Notes: generated by a model not told the origin, from the sequence alone. DNA of 64,000 nt from Phragmites australis (GCF_958298935.1 NC_084923.1:6078501-6142500), one strand, 5' to 3'; shown: positions 24,040-37,382, counted from the first letter of the stretch. A program made the numbers and translations.

Positions 24040-24700
24040 TGGGGTGTACCTTTCACAAATGACCCCCCCCTTGGTGGAGGCCGCAACGAGGCTCGATGGA
24101 GGCAGGGCCTTTCGGAGCCTAGCAGTTGTGGCCAGAGTGGGGGTTGACGGCTCTACAGAGGTGGAGCCGATGACGCTATCTAGGGGCGGTGATGGTCGTT
24201 GGAGGAAGGGCCGTCAGGAGCCCCTCTGTGGGGATTGGCGGTTCTCTGTTGGCGAGTCTTCTGAACTTGGACTATTATAGCAGATATTTTCTGCGGTGGT
24301 GAGATGCTCTCCTCTTTTTTTGGAGTAAGTGCGTGATGATGTAAAATAATGGCAGCGCATCTGGCTCCAACAAGATTTGTTTGTTCTGTCATCACTGCGA
24401 CGCGGTCGCTGATATGTGGGACAACTTACTGTGGACCCCGTATGCAAGGGAAGCCTGTCATAGGGTGAGATTACGCAACAGGAACCTAGTCCCATCTGAC
24501 TCCTGGGGTCTTGCACCTACTGGCCCTACATGCATCGAAATTAGTTCGAGCAATAACTATGATAGGATGTGCACGTGAGAAAGGCCGCATGCTCCCAAGG
24601 TGGAATGGGAGCCGTCACGACCAGGATTTATAAGCAATGCCTTGCCTTGCGGCCCTCTTGCCTAAGTAATACAAGATTTCTTTTTGCAACTCAGCTTGTA
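24040..24700. other. Tat 3' region between tandem repeats and second plus-strand ORF
   Basis: No gene recognised. GATTTATAAGCAATGCC near 24627 resembles a TATA box for the following plus-strand ORF, about 80 bp before its ATG. Confidence 0.35.
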
Positions 24701-24706
24701 TCTCCC

Positions 24707-25126
24707 ATGGCATATCCTCCCTCCTTGGGCGCTAGCGGCCATACCAATCCGCCATCGACGCTGGCGCCCATCCTGCAGGCCGTGTTGCCACTAGGGGCGG
24801 GTGGTCCCAAGGGCCTGCTTGCTAGTATTGAGTTGGCAACCATCGTGCTTTTGTCATTACAGAGGGGATTGGCTCCATTCGCCCCATCTCGATCTCTGGC
24901 CCAAACGATTGCTCCAGCAGAGATTATCAACATCTTTGATGATGAAGAAGAGGTTGACTAGGATCTCCTGGAGAAGGAGATCAACGAGGAGGAGGTGGAA
25001 CAGGAGAAGACGAAGGAGGAGGCCGACGAGGGATCCCCCAGTTCTTCTTCGTCCTCAGACGAGGCCGGTTATTGCAATAGCCTTAGTGGCCGGGCGCCAC
25101 GTCTAAAGCGTTTGCGCCATCGTTAG
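24707..25126 (+). pseudogene. second plus-strand ORF in the Tat 3' region, acidic with basic end
   Basis: From ATG 24707 the frame reads about 84 residues (LPLGAGGPKGLLASIELATI, then FDDEEEVD) to TAG at 24959-24961. It continues in the same frame for 54 codons with a Glu-rich run, SSSSSSDEAGY, and a basic end RAPRLKRLRHR, stopping at 25124-25126. The joined length would be about 138 residues. I know no function. The charge layout (acidic centre, Arg/Lys end) suggests a small nucleic-acid- or chromatin-binding protein, an inference only. Confidence 0.45.
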
Positions 25127-25276
25127 GACCTCATAGTATGCTGTGTTTTTTTGTGTGTTTTTTTAGTTGACTGAACAATCAGGAGCTCAAGGGGTGACAT
25201 GAGTGTGTACACATCCTTTGGATATGAAAAATCGTTGGTTTAACTATTTGTATGAAGCTTTGGCTATCTTCTTCAG

Positions 25277-25280
<4 letters not shown>

Positions 25281-25359
<79 letters not shown>
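25281..25359. repeat. compound microsatellite (TC)n(TA)n
   Basis: About 18 TC units run directly into about 21 TA units. Low-complexity DNA in the Tat 3' region. Confidence 0.95.
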
Positions 25360-25364
<5 letters not shown>

Positions 25365-25655
25365 TGGTGCTGTCTCTTAATTGAAACGTTGGTAAGGCTC
25401 TAGGTAGAACATCATATGCATCCTTGGTCCATGATGGTAGCAGTAGTGGCAGCACGTTTACACGTAATAGCAACAGAGTGTCTTCGCATTCTAGGTGTGC
25501 TCAAGGGGTGCCCCTCCGTGTTTGCCAAGCAATAAGAGCCTGGCTTTTTGGACTCGAGGATGAGGTAAGGGCCTTCTCATTTATTCAAAAGTTTTTCTGG
25601 AGCCAGTGCTCACCGGAGGACCAGGTCCCCAGGTTTGAAGGTCTGCAGAGCGACC

Positions 25656-26470
25656 TTAGGATTGTACCAAGCCTAGGTTTCGGACAGCCTGGAGCCTCAT
25701 GCCCTCTGTGAGGTCGAGGGATACTTCTCTTTCTCTGGTGATCTCTAGTAGCTGGACTCGGAGTGGGCGTTCCTTGACTTCTGTTGGAGTCATGGCTTCA
25801 TTAGCGAACAACAGGTGGAAGGGGGTAGACCCGATGGGATGGGTAACCGTGGTGTGGAGGGACCATAACACTTTTTGGAGCTCTTTGACCAATAGGTCCT
25901 TAGCATGATCGATGAAGCGCCAGTTTTATCATGAAAGGATGTTGCTGTTGGCGCACTTGACCGCCCCGTTGGACCATGGGTGATGAACCGTGGCAAAGCA
26001 CATCTCGACACCGAGCTCGACGCAGAACTCTCAAAAAGGGCAGAGTCGAACTGCGTCCTGTTATCGATGGTGAGCTGGCGTGGGACGCTGAAGCGACATA
26101 TCATATTTTTCTAAAAAAAATTCTGGACGTTGTTGGATGTAATCGCCATGAGGGGGTCAACCTCTATCCATTTGGAGAAGTACTCCAAAGCCACAACCGC
26201 ATACCGGAGATTCCCCTGGGCACGAAGGTATGGTCCGATCAACTCCATTCCCCAACGTGTCAGGGGCCAGATGGGAGTGATTTGCTGCAATAGAATCAGA
26301 GGTCGGTTGCTTCGGCGCTTCGTCCACTGGCACCCTTGGCAGGTGCAGACGAGTTCCTCCACATCGGTCATGATCGTGGGCCAGTATAGCTCCTGGTGGA
26401 GTGCCTTGCTAGCCAGAGCACGAGGCGTGAGGTGGCTGGCACAGAGCCCCTTGTGAATCCCCCGTAGGAG
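25656..26470 (-). pseudogene. Tat integrase, decayed
   Basis: Minus-strand frames give LLRCVTKEQG near the upstream end, then ALHQELYWPTIMTDVEELV, CTCQGCQ (zinc-finger CxxC), PLTRWGMELIGPY and KWIEVDPL of the integrase core (26371-26111). PRQLTIDNRTQFDS follows (second core Asp), then VKELQKVLWSLHTTVTHPIG and TPFHLLFANEAMTP (25892-25656). Stops and shifts separate the blocks. There is no chromodomain, as expected for Tat. The upstream RNase H half now lies beyond 50083. Confidence 0.78.
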
Positions 26471-29058
26471 ATTGGCCCCTGCTCCTTAGTAACACAACGG
26501 AGGAGGGTGGTGCAGACATGTAATAGCCTAAATTCTTAAAACCAAGAAAAGTTAGAAACTTAACCAAAAGAAATAAAAGGATTTGCAAAATAAATTATCC
26601 AAGTTCATATATGTGTATATATTTGATTTCTTGATTTTTGTGAGCTAGTATAATATATATATGGTATATACACTATATATAAATATACATATATATATAT
26701 ATACATGAGAGAGAATAGAAAAGAAATAGAAAAGCCTTCTTGTGAAATTGGCCGAAGCAACCGTTTCTTCTCTCTCCGTCTCTGTTTTTGCTTCTTTCAG
26801 CACAGCCCACCCAGCCCAATCGACCCTGCCGAGCCAGCCGGCCACCATCTCCTCTTTTCTCCATTCTCTTCTCTGCTCAGCTTGACAACAGCAGCCGTCC
26901 GGCCGCTGTGCGCATGGATGCCACCATGTCCAAGCCGAAGATCGATTGCCCAAATGCCCAACGGATTCGCGAGAGCATCTAGAAGCTCGACCCATGCCTT
27001 TTTTTTGCCAACGCCTGAGCCAAGTCCAAGATGAACTCATCAGGGAGTTCGTCGGCCACCCGAAATCCCGATCAAATCCATGAGATAGAGTTAGAGATAA
27101 GCTACATTTCAAAGGAAGGAAGAATCCTAGAGTTATACACGAGCTTTTGCCAAGAGATAGAAGCCCGAGCGTGTTTGAACCATTTGATTCGAGTTTGAGG
27201 TGCCACCGCCACCCTTTTCAAATCCAATTCGATTTGAAGATAAGAGAGCCACCCGTGTATAAATATGCGCCCCTACGCCCTCCTCAAAACATGCCATAGC
27301 TTTTACCCATCAAGTCGAGGTGAAATAGTCAACTAGAGCCCTATTTCGACGAGAGCCGAAGCTTCAAGCTGCTGCTCGCCGTCACTAGCCTAAACCACGC
27401 ACCACCGATGACAACCCATAGCCTAGCTGTGTTCGCCGTGAGCACGTGGTCGTGTTCCACCACTCGTCAGAGCATTTGGAGCATGGCGACGAGCTTTGTG
27501 CCGCTCGCCGGTGACGCACCACCGCGGAAGCCCTCTGAGCCGCCATCCTAATCATCGAGAGCGAAGGAGACCGAGGTGACCCATTCGATCTGAAATCAAG
27601 AGCCAAGATTAGATCCCTTCATACCCCTTCGCTGGCCAATAGAAAACAACCGCGTGCCCAACATAATCCCAGTTAGCCAGTTTGCCCAATCAGCAGTGTG
27701 ACGTGGCAATCACGTTAGCACATGCGTCTGACGTGTCGCGCTACCTCAGTACAAAGAGCCCAATAAACTTTTCTCTTTCTTTTATTTGTTTTAATTGATT
27801 TGCTAACATCATAATTAATGTATATTGCTCAATAAATAGTTTTCAGTGTAAAATAATTCTAGAAAATAATAATAATTAGGAAATTAATTTCTAAATGTTT
27901 AATAATGTTTATTGGGTTTACTTAATTCTATTTGCTAGTTTTATGAAGTTTAATAATTCAACTAAATGCTAGAAAACTCTAGAAAAATCCTAGAAAATCA
28001 TAGATGGCTTTAGAAAAAATCTGGAAAATTCCTAGCAACATAATTTCATCTGTAGTTAATCTTTTTAGCCCTATTTTAATCTTTAGAAAATCAAAACTTA
28101 TTAATCGTAGCTCTATTTTGACCTATTCTTTCGCCGGACTGTCCGAAAAAGTGATCTTATATGTGATGATGTTGGTTGTGTGATATTTGGTTCTTTTTAG
28201 ATCTTTGTGTTTATGTGTTGTTATTTTTTCTCGTATGTTGTGAGTAGACGCCAACATTCAATAGGAGCTAGAAGGTCTGCAGGATCAGGATTTTGAAGAC
28301 CCAACTGAGTTTAGTGAAGTCAAGTTATGTTCTTGAACATATTTATCATAATTTTATAAATATTTTGTTTTACAAACATATATGCTAATAATATGTTGGG
28401 AATCCTAAGAGTTAGGCTTTATCCTACTTTTCCCTTATCATCCTTGTCGCTATAGTATAGTTTTAGGTTATGGAAGGGTAGATGATGCTTAGCCTTACTT
28501 TGGGACGGAAGTCATGATAATTGCTCTACGAAATTGATAATAGTCCTTTGCAACAATGATAAAATATGATGGAATAACTTTTATAGCAATATGGCGTAGG
28601 AATTTGCGCAAGTGGTATGACAAGGCTAATATGTGATGTACGGATGGAAAAGTGGTAGTCTTGCTCCAATGTAAGAACCGGTTCGTGGGGTGACTTTTCT
28701 GTGTTTACAGTACAACCACAAATCTGGTATGGGATGGGCGTAGCCAAAAAATTTGTTTTTACTCTCATCATAGTGTAGACCATCTAGGAGTACGATGAAT
28801 GGAAGGGATGCACTTCTTTTGATCTGAAAGGTGCAACAAGGGGCTTCCATTGTTGAGGTGGAGTCACACGGCGGTGAAACCTTAGCAGGTAGACATGTGT
28901 TGAGAGGAGTATTGTAAAGGATTTGTAGTGGATTTCTAGCGCACACCTTGGTTGTGTGTAAGAGTGTCCATCAGCCAACGGATGCTCGGTAAAATGGGAA
29001 GAAACAACTTGTGGGTAAAGTACAATATTTGCAAAGTTAAAACTGAATATTCAATCAT

Positions 29059-32036
29059 TGTGAGGAACCGTCCAAATAGTATTCTAATTAATCATCAGGA
29101 GGATCATTATTCATAATCACAACCTCGACGATTAACCAGAATACCATTCCGGTAGTCCCGGCACGTGTTTTGTGCCCAGGATCGGAACACATGCCTCCCA
29201 ACTCAAATATCACAACACAGTTTAATAGAGAGCAAATAATTAAACTGGATTACCATTGTTAAACAAGCAACTGCTTCCACAATTTACAACAAAAGAGGAA
29301 CAACAACTACTACTATGCAGCGGAAGAAAAACCTATACAACAAAAGAGTATGGAGCCGTATGCCCTTAGGCTCCATACCAAAAGCGCCAGAGTTCGGAGT
29401 AGAAGGTGCTACTCCTGCCCGCCACCCTGATCGGCAGGCACAAAGTAGCCGAACACTGCCTCTTCTTCGCCGACCTGCGATCCTGAAAGCAACTTAAGGG
29501 CAGCACCCTTAGTACGAAGGTACTAGCAAGTCTTACACAGTATGAGTATATATATTCTCGACTCCAAGGATCATGCATTTTAAAGCTGTAGCAAGGATTA
29601 AGACATGTTTAAGTTCATTAAGCGGTAAGCAACCTAGACTCTAGGTGTAAGCAACTGACTTAACCAACCACCGACTCAAACCCTGCCAACCAACTGATCA
29701 AAACAGATATATAACAACAAGTGTATAAAAGCATACCATTCCCACCAAACCACCAACCACATACCGACCAAACCACCCCAATCCAACCATGCCACAACCC
29801 ACATCGAAACTCTACGACCAAAATATGGTCGCTCGGTGGAGATAAGCGATAGCGATGCTCATGACCGAGAGCGCGGCAGCTCGAACTGATTATACACCCT
29901 GCAGGGGGATACTCCTGGACCCACACGACACAGGGACCATACGGCTTGTGCCACCCGCTAAGATGCGCACAAGGGGGTACCCGTGACAACCTTTCCCAAC
30001 CAGGCCCAACCATGTGGATCAACCATAGCTCGGCGAGGCGGTATTAGAACTACTCCCCGAGCAAACTAATACCGCTAAAAGCCCGGACTCAAACCGGACT
30101 CACACCGTCTATGACGAGGCCCACATGACCACGTCTGCGAAAGTAATCGGCTCGCCTACCATTATATCAGCATGTGGTGAGTAAGGTATGTGCTAAAGCC
30201 GACTACACCGATGATCGGTGCTTAACCGGTGCAAGCGGTCTACGGTGTCCGGGTTCCCTCCCCGAACTGCCTGAGGACTCCTCGTGAGCAGATGACACCC
30301 CTAACACCGCCCACACCTCGTCTCAACTCACCACTCACCAAACCGACTCATCATCAACCCAACCATAAGTGCGAACAAATAATAAGTCCTAGGCTCGCGA
30401 CAACGGTGGACGCCGCCGTCGACTTCTACCGGAAAGCCTAAGTACCACTAAGCATAGCGAACTAAAATTAGACCTCGATGACACCACTAGGCTCCTAGGA
30501 ACAACACATGACACGTGACCGAAATGGGATAATGCATCGGCATAGGTTCTACCCAACTCAGTACCCGACACATGCAATGTATACATAAGCGTAGATAACA
30601 TATTAAAATTTCAAGTAGACACGGTGCAATATGAACGATGCTTGCCTTGCTGCCCTGAATCAGAAAGGTGGGACGCCTCACGATCGCCCACGGCCTCCGG
30701 GATCGACGGATCGACGTTCACTACAGAGAGCAACGCGTGCAATGTAATGAGCATGTATGAAATGCGATCATGTAAGAAAAATATGCTCCACAATACATGA
30801 CAACATTATTCCAAGATCGTACTGTCCAAACCAGAATTTTCCAAGTGGTCTCAAAAAGTTTGGAGTTCCTACGAATTAACTACGAATTTTACAAGCTATC
30901 AGCTATCAGGAAAGCCTGATAAACCGTGCTCGGGGTGACCGCGCTCGTGCTCGGATGAACAGTACCCGGGGGTCGTCGGGTGAACAGTACCCGGGGTGCT
31001 CGGGAGTGCTCGCGGTGACTGAGCTCGTGCTCGGGTGAACAGTACCCGGGGTGCTCGGGAGTGCTCGCGGTGACTGAGCTCGTGCTCGGGTGAACAGTAC
31101 CCGGGGGTCGTCGGGTGAACAGTACCCGGGGTGCTCGGTGAACAGTACTCGGCGCTACAGTAAAATCAGCCTCGCGCAGCTCCAGAACAGCAGCCATTAC
31201 GAAGGGAAAGACTGAGCTAAACTAACCTGGGAGTCTCTCTAAAACAAAAGTAAAAATGCCTAGAAGGGTGTACAGGGTCTAGACTTTGCTTAACCGCCTA
31301 GCAACATGATTCCTAACTCAAATCCACATAAATCCTCATTTGTTCCCAGACTGCAGAACTTTAAGAACTTTGCAACCCTAGTTCCAGATTCAAGATCTAT
31401 CCAACCAAAAATGAGCATACTTGCCATGGGAGCCTAGCAGACTCACCTAAGGTCCTTTGCTGAGGTTGGTGACCGCCAGTTGAAGGAGGAAACGACGGAA
31501 AATGGCTTGGAGAAGAGAGGAAAAACTGCTGCTTCCTTGCTTCTCCCAAAGAACACCAAACAAGTTCAGAACCAGCTCGAATTCCTTCGGGGAAACTGAA
31601 AATGAATTGGATGGACGAGTAGTCCTTGAGCTGGTGGTCTCGTGAGTACCACATACGTACCTTGATCTTGCTCCCAGATGTAGGGATCCAAAAGGGGAAA
31701 AAGGGAGCCTAAGAGAGAGAGTGAGAGAGACGGCCAACTCCAACTTGCTTCCTCAAAAAGCCTTATGTGGTGGAGTGGGTGAGGAGTACGTATGGGCAGG
31801 TTTGAGGGGAGAGAGAGCTGTTGCCCACTTATAGAGAGATATTTTCCACCCAAGTGGGCCCCATTTACCTAGAGGAAAGTTCAGACTTGCTTCCAGCTCC
31901 TTTATTTCTCTTAGTTTTTCCTTCTCCCACCTCATTGACTCAAAGTGAAGTGCTCCAGTGACCCAAACTGGAACATGAAGCTGAAATTGCATGTTTTAGG
32001 ATTAAAACACACAATTATGGATTTCGGGACGTGACA
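29059..32036 (-). repeat. 3' LTR of the young gypsy element
   Basis: 2978 bp, TGTGAGGAACC...GACGTGACA, the same as 37383-40360 apart from two substitutions seen by eye (near 29199, C/T, and near 31678, T/G). Possible minus-strand TATA (complement of CTTATAG) at 31828-31834. Small open frames inside are repeated identically in the other LTR and look fortuitous. Confidence 0.95.
30926..31155. repeat. GC-rich minisatellite inside the LTR (copy at 39250-39479)
   Basis: GTGAACAGTACCCGGGG, GTGCTCGGGAGTGCTCG and CGGTGACTGAGCTCGTGCTC recur in a roughly 57-bp pattern. The identical block is present in the other LTR. Confidence 0.75.
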
Positions 32037-32052
32037 AACCTCCCCCCCTAAA
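32037..32052 (-). other. polypurine tract of the young gypsy element
   Basis: On the minus strand a G-rich purine run (complement of CCTCCCCCCCT) directly abuts the 3' LTR, where plus-strand DNA synthesis is primed. Confidence 0.85.
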
Positions 32053-32145
32053 AAGAATCTCGTCCCGAGATTCAGTACGAGTCGTGGAGAGAACGATGAG
32101 CACACTCATGTGAGAGATTCCAAATATGCCATATTACGACATCTT

Positions 32146-35100
32146 TCACAAGTCCTCAAAGAACTCAGGATACTCGGAGCGGAGCTTATCTTCCCGCTCC
32201 CATGTAGCTTCGGCTTCTGTATGGTGGCTCCATTGGACTTTCAGGAATTTGGTAGAGTGGCGTCGTGTCTTGCGCTCGGCTTCATCCAAGATACAAATTG
32301 GTCGCTCACAATATGTCAAATCCGGTTGCAACTCTTGGGGTGCAATTTCAACGACTTCCGTCGGGACTCGGAGACACTTCTTCAATTGTGACACATGGAA
32401 CACATTGTGTACGGCGGAGAGAGACGGAGGTAAGTCCAACTGGTACGCGACCTCTCCACGCCGAGCAAGAATCTGAAATGGACCAACATACCGAGGCGCC
32501 AATTTGCCTCGGACTTGGAATCGACGAACGCCTTTGAGAGGTGAGACCTTCAGGTACACGTGATCCCCCACCTCAAAGGTGAGCTCTCGGCGACGTCGAT
32601 CCGCATAGCTCTTCTGCCTAGACTGGGCCGTGAGAATACTCCTGCGGATATTCTGGACATGGTCTTCTGCCTCCTTGACCAAATCCGGACCCAGAAAAGC
32701 CCGCTCACCGGATTCAGACCAATTCAGCGGCGTACGGCACCTCCGACCATAAAGGGCCTCGAATGGCGCCATCCCAATACTAGCCTGGAAACTGTTGTTA
32801 TACGAAAATTCCGCGAACGGCAGGCATATGTCCCACTTCTTCCCATAAGTGAGCACACAAGCACGGAGCATATCTTCGAGAATCTGATTTACCCTCTCCG
32901 TCTGACCATCCGTCTGCGGGTGATACGCCGTGCTGTGGAACAATTCGGTTTCCATAGCCTCCTGGAAACTTCTCCAGAAATGAGAAGTAAACTGTGTACC
33001 CCGATCAGAAACGATCTTCTTCGGCACTCCATGGAGACAAACAATTCTAGTGAGGTACAACTCCGCATACTGCTTAGCAGAATAAGTGGTCCTGACAGGA
33101 AGGAAATGCGCGGATTTTGTCAACCGGTCCACGATGACCCAAATAGAGTCATACCCACTCGAAGTCTTCGGTAAGCCAGTAATGAAATCCATCCCAACTT
33201 CTTCCCACTTCCAAGATGGAATGGGCAAAGGCTGGAGTGTGCCGGCAGGCTTGATGTGTTCAGCCTTCACCCTTCGGCAGACGTCGCACTCAGACACATA
33301 CCTAGCAATCTCCCGCTTCATGCGAGTCCACCAGAAACGGGGTTTCAAATCCTGATACATCTTTGTACTGCCAGGGTGAATGGATAGCAACGAATCATGA
33401 GCCTCATCAAGGATCTTCTTCCTCAGCGCCTCGACCCTCGGAACCACTAAACGGTCCCCAAACCAGATAACGCCTTGATCATCCTCAGTAAAGCACAAGG
33501 CCTGCCCGATCTTCCTTTTCTCTCGAATTCGGGCCATACCCTTATCATCCCTCTGTGCAGCCTTAATCTCATCAATGAGCGTGGACTTGATTTCGAGATT
33601 GGCAATAAAACCGTCCGGCACCATATCAAGCCCAAGACGCCGGAAATCGTCGCATAACGTGGAATCCATCGGCGAGGCTATAAGACAGTGACAATGAGCC
33701 CTTCGACTCAAAGCATCGGCGACCACATTCGCCTTGCCAGGATGGTAGTGAACCTCCAGCTCATAGTCTTTGATCAACTCAAGCCACCTGCGCTGCCTCA
33801 TGTTCAAATCTGACTGCGTGAAGATGTACTTCAGGCTCTTGTGATCCGTGTAGATACGGCACAAGTTGCCCATCAAGTAGTGGCGCCACATCTTCAGAGC
33901 GTGCACGACAGCTGCAAGTTCAAGATCATGTGTCGGATAGTTCTCCTCGTGACGCTTCAGCTGTCGGGATGCATATGCAACGACTCGGTCCTCCTGCATC
34001 AAAACACAGCCGAGACCGATGCCAGACGCGTCGCAATACACATCAAATCCTCTGGTCACATCAGGTTGAGCAAGCACTGGAGCGGTCGTGAGCAGCTTCT
34101 TCAATGTCTGGAAGGCAGACTCACAGGCATCTGACCACTCAAACACGCTGCCTTGCTTCAACAACTGAGTCATCGGCTTCGCAACCTTGGAGAAGTTCTC
34201 GATGAACCGACGGTAATAGCCTGCAAGTCCAAGAAAACTCCGGATCTCACTGACATTCTGGGGCTGAACCCAGTCGAGCACATCCTGCACCTTGCTCGGG
34301 TCAACTGCCACTCCGTTCTCTGATAGAACATGTCCCAGAAAAGCCACCTCCCTGAGCCAGAACTCACACTTGCTGAACTTGGCATACAACTGATGCTCTC
34401 AGAGCCTGCCCAGAACAATACGGAGGTGCCCAATGTGCTCTTGTACAGTCTTGGAGTATATCAGAATGTCGTCGATGAAAACAATGACAAACTTGTCCAA
34501 CTCCTCCATGAATACCGAGTTCATGAGGTACATAAAGAAAGCCGGCGCATTAGTCAAGCCAAACGACATAACGGTGAACTCATACAAGCCGTATCGAGTA
34601 GAGAACGCTGTCTTTGGAATATCCTCTGGTCGGACCTTGATCTGGTGATAGCCCAGCCTCAAGTCAATCTTTGAGAAGACTCGGGCTCCAGTCAACTGAT
34701 CAAACAAGATGTCGATCCTAGGAAGCGGATACACATTCTTCACAGTGACTGCATTCAGCGGACGGTAATCAACACACATCCGGAGAGTGTCGTCCTTCTT
34801 CTTCACGAATAGAGCCGAGCATCCCCAAGGTGAGGAACTAGGACGAATGAAACCCTTCGCCAGCAGCTCCTGGATCTGCTTCTTCAGCTCAACTAGCTCA
34901 ACTGGCGACATCTTATACATCTTCTTCGAAACCGGGGCCGCACCGGGCACGAGATCAATAGAGAACTCCACTGCCCTACCAGGCGGCATTCCAGGCAACT
35001 CATCCGGAAAGACATCCGGAAATTCCCACACCACAGGAATGGTCTCCATAACCCTGGTGGGGACAGCCTTTACGGCGAACAGGCAGGACTTGACATCCTC

Positions 35101-36606
35101 TAGCTTTAACTGGACCCGAGTACCTGACAGACCATTGAGGGTGACGGTCCGCCGAGCACAGTCCAACACAGCCTTGTTCTTGGAGAGCCAATTCATTCCC
35201 AAAATAATATCAATTCCCTTCGAGTTCATCACTAACAGATTGACAAAGAAGGGAACTCCGTTGACAATTACCGCCGCTTTATTCACACACTGGTTGATTA
35301 AAACTTTGGCCCCTGGGGCGTCTATAAGGTACGGTGTGTGGGTAGCACTGACTCTCAACCCACTTTTCCAAACATAACCCGAAGATATAAAGGAGTGAGA
35401 GGCTCCTGAATCAAACAAAACCACTGCAGAAAAGATGTCAGAGTTGAAACTCATATCCAACGTACCCATTAGGACGGTGTCACCCTCCTGAACCTCGTCG
35501 GCGGTAGTGTGGCGAGCTCGACCACGCTTGGGAACGTGAGTCGCCTGCGAAGACTGCGGTGCTGACTGAGCCGGCGGTGGTCGCGGGGCACTCACCGCGG
35601 CTCCCGGCCTCGGATACGGGCACTCCCTCGAGAAATGGCCGACGCGGCCGCAGTTGAAGCACGGACCGCCTGAGCCACCGGTCACGCTCACTTGGGAGCC
35701 GGCGGGTCGTGCAGCCTGCCCTTGTGGGGCGGAGAACGCAGGACGTGGTACAAACCACATCGGTCGTGGGTAGCCAGCCGACGGCACCTGAAACTGTGGA
35801 GGCTGACTCTCAGTGCGGGTGCGCTGCGAGCTCCCACCCACAGAAGACGAGGAACCCCTCTTCCGCCTCTTCTCCTCTTGGTGGCTCTTATACTTGAGCT
35901 CCACTGTGATCGACGTGCTCACCAACTCGTTGAAGTCGGCGAACTTATGCGCGGACAACCGGTCCTGCATCTTTGAGTTCAGGCCATTCACAAAACGGCG
36001 CTGCTTGCGCGCATCCGTGCTGACCTCCTCGGTAGCATACTGTGCAAGGTGGTTGAACACCTGCACGTACTCCATCACCGCACGACCTCCTTGCTTGAGG
36101 TCCTCAAATTCTCGCCTCTTAGCCTCCATGAGGCCACTCGGTATGTGAAACGAGCGGAAGGCCTCGCGAAACTCCGCCCATGACACGCGGTGATCGGCGG
36201 GGTGCATGGCCAGAAAGCCGGACCACCACGCACCCGCCGGGCCCTGAAGCTGATGGGCGGCGAAGAGCGCCTTCTCGTGATCCTCACAACGAAGAAGGGC
36301 GAGCTTCTGCTCAATCGTCCGGAGCCAATGATCAGCATCGAGAGGATCCTCAGCTCGCGAGAAGACCGGCGGCTGAGTCCGCAAAAAGTCCGAGAAGTCG
36401 TCTCGGCGCACGGCCCCACCTCCTCCATGAGGAGCCGCGTTGCGCACGAGAGCCTCCAGGAGCGCTTGGTTCGTCTGGAGGAGAGCGTGATTCGCTTGGC
36501 GGTTCTGCTCGATTTGCATGAGCACATCCGCCATGGTCGGCGGTGGAGGAGGGTTGTTCTGACCGGAACCCTCCGGAACCTCCCCACTACGCCGAGTGAC
36601 AACCAT
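32146..36606 (-). pseudogene. gag-pol polyprotein with one internal stop
   Basis: ATG at 36606. First frame of 735 residues: gag with [10 protein letters not shown]; zinc knuckle [14 protein letters not shown] (residues 316-329); protease [10 protein letters not shown] (Asp 399); reverse transcriptase with [15 protein letters not shown] and catalytic FIDD (710-713). A TGA at 34399-34401 then ends the frame. The same frame stays open to 32146: a further 747 residues from the next Met, with RNase H ([13 protein letters not shown]), integrase zinc finger (HPGSTKMY...[11 protein letters not shown]), core ([32 protein letters not shown]) and a chromodomain-like end ([12 protein letters not shown]). 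Total about 1485 codons, normal for the family. Loss of function rests on this one stop. Confidence 0.93.
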
Positions 36607-37362
36607 TCTTGAAATGCAAAATAAAAGGGGGAAACGTCAAATTCCGGCTCAGCACAAAGCATTCGCCGGATATATTGTTAGAATCCCGTAATACATGAAC
36701 AAACATGAATGCATGCATGAATGCCATGAAATGATGCATGCTCGAACCTAGCTACCGCTTCTTTCTCAAAATAAGAACCGCACCTGCAAACATCAAAATC
36801 ACAGGCAGTTTATAACATCCAGAACGTACCCTTCGCGCTAGAAAGAGTAAGAGCGCGAACGGCCCTTGTACCACATGCCGTACAAGCGACAATCCATACG
36901 TCGACAACGACGTATTCACTTCCCGTAGACCCTACGGGACATCTCGTGTAAACGCCACACGAGTAGACGACCATGTCTCCCATCGCATGGTGGATGTTCA
37001 TACGCTATTGCTAGCGTATTCACTTCCCGTACGGATCACCGTACGGAACATGCCGGGCCCCTGCCTCGCATCCGGCTGAGCCCTCGGTGATTAACCGCCA
37101 CCGAGCGTCGTACCTTACCTTCCGACGATGCAAAGCCGAAGATGCAATGCTCAACATGAATCAATGCAGGGTCGAAAGCAAAACAACGTGGTATAAGACA
37201 TATAAACGCCCCTCATAATACGCATTTTAACTTAGAGGCATAAACGATAGCAGTTTAATACATATTAAACATGAAGAGGCATAAACATAAATTATGGGTT
37301 GTTTAGGTGAAGTTGTCGACTTACTAAACAACGCACTAATTATGTTTAGGCTACTAAATTAA
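36607..37362 (-). other. 5' leader of the young gypsy element
   Basis: About 750 bp between primer-binding site and gag ATG on the minus strand. No open frame or repeat that I could interpret. Confidence 0.7.
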
Positions 37363-37366
37363 ACCA

Positions 37367-37379
37367 GGCTCTGATACCA
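37367..37379 (-). other. primer-binding site (initiator tRNA-Met type)
   Basis: Minus strand TGGTATCAGAGCC, three bases from the end of the 5' LTR. It is complementary to the 3' end of plant initiator tRNA-Met, the usual primer for this group. Confidence 0.92.
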
Positions 37380-37382
37380 AGC

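Noticed and set aside
25203..25473. Small proteins with Ser-Leu or Ile-Tyr runs
   Set aside because: They are translations of the (TC)n(TA)n microsatellite.
29315..31992. Small genes inside the 3-kb LTR
   Set aside because: The frames recur identically in the other LTR, overlap on both strands and show no conserved domain.
36180..36612. Plus-strand genes opposite gag of the young element
   Set aside because: Shadow frames of GC-rich gag on the minus strand, with no independent motif or promoter.
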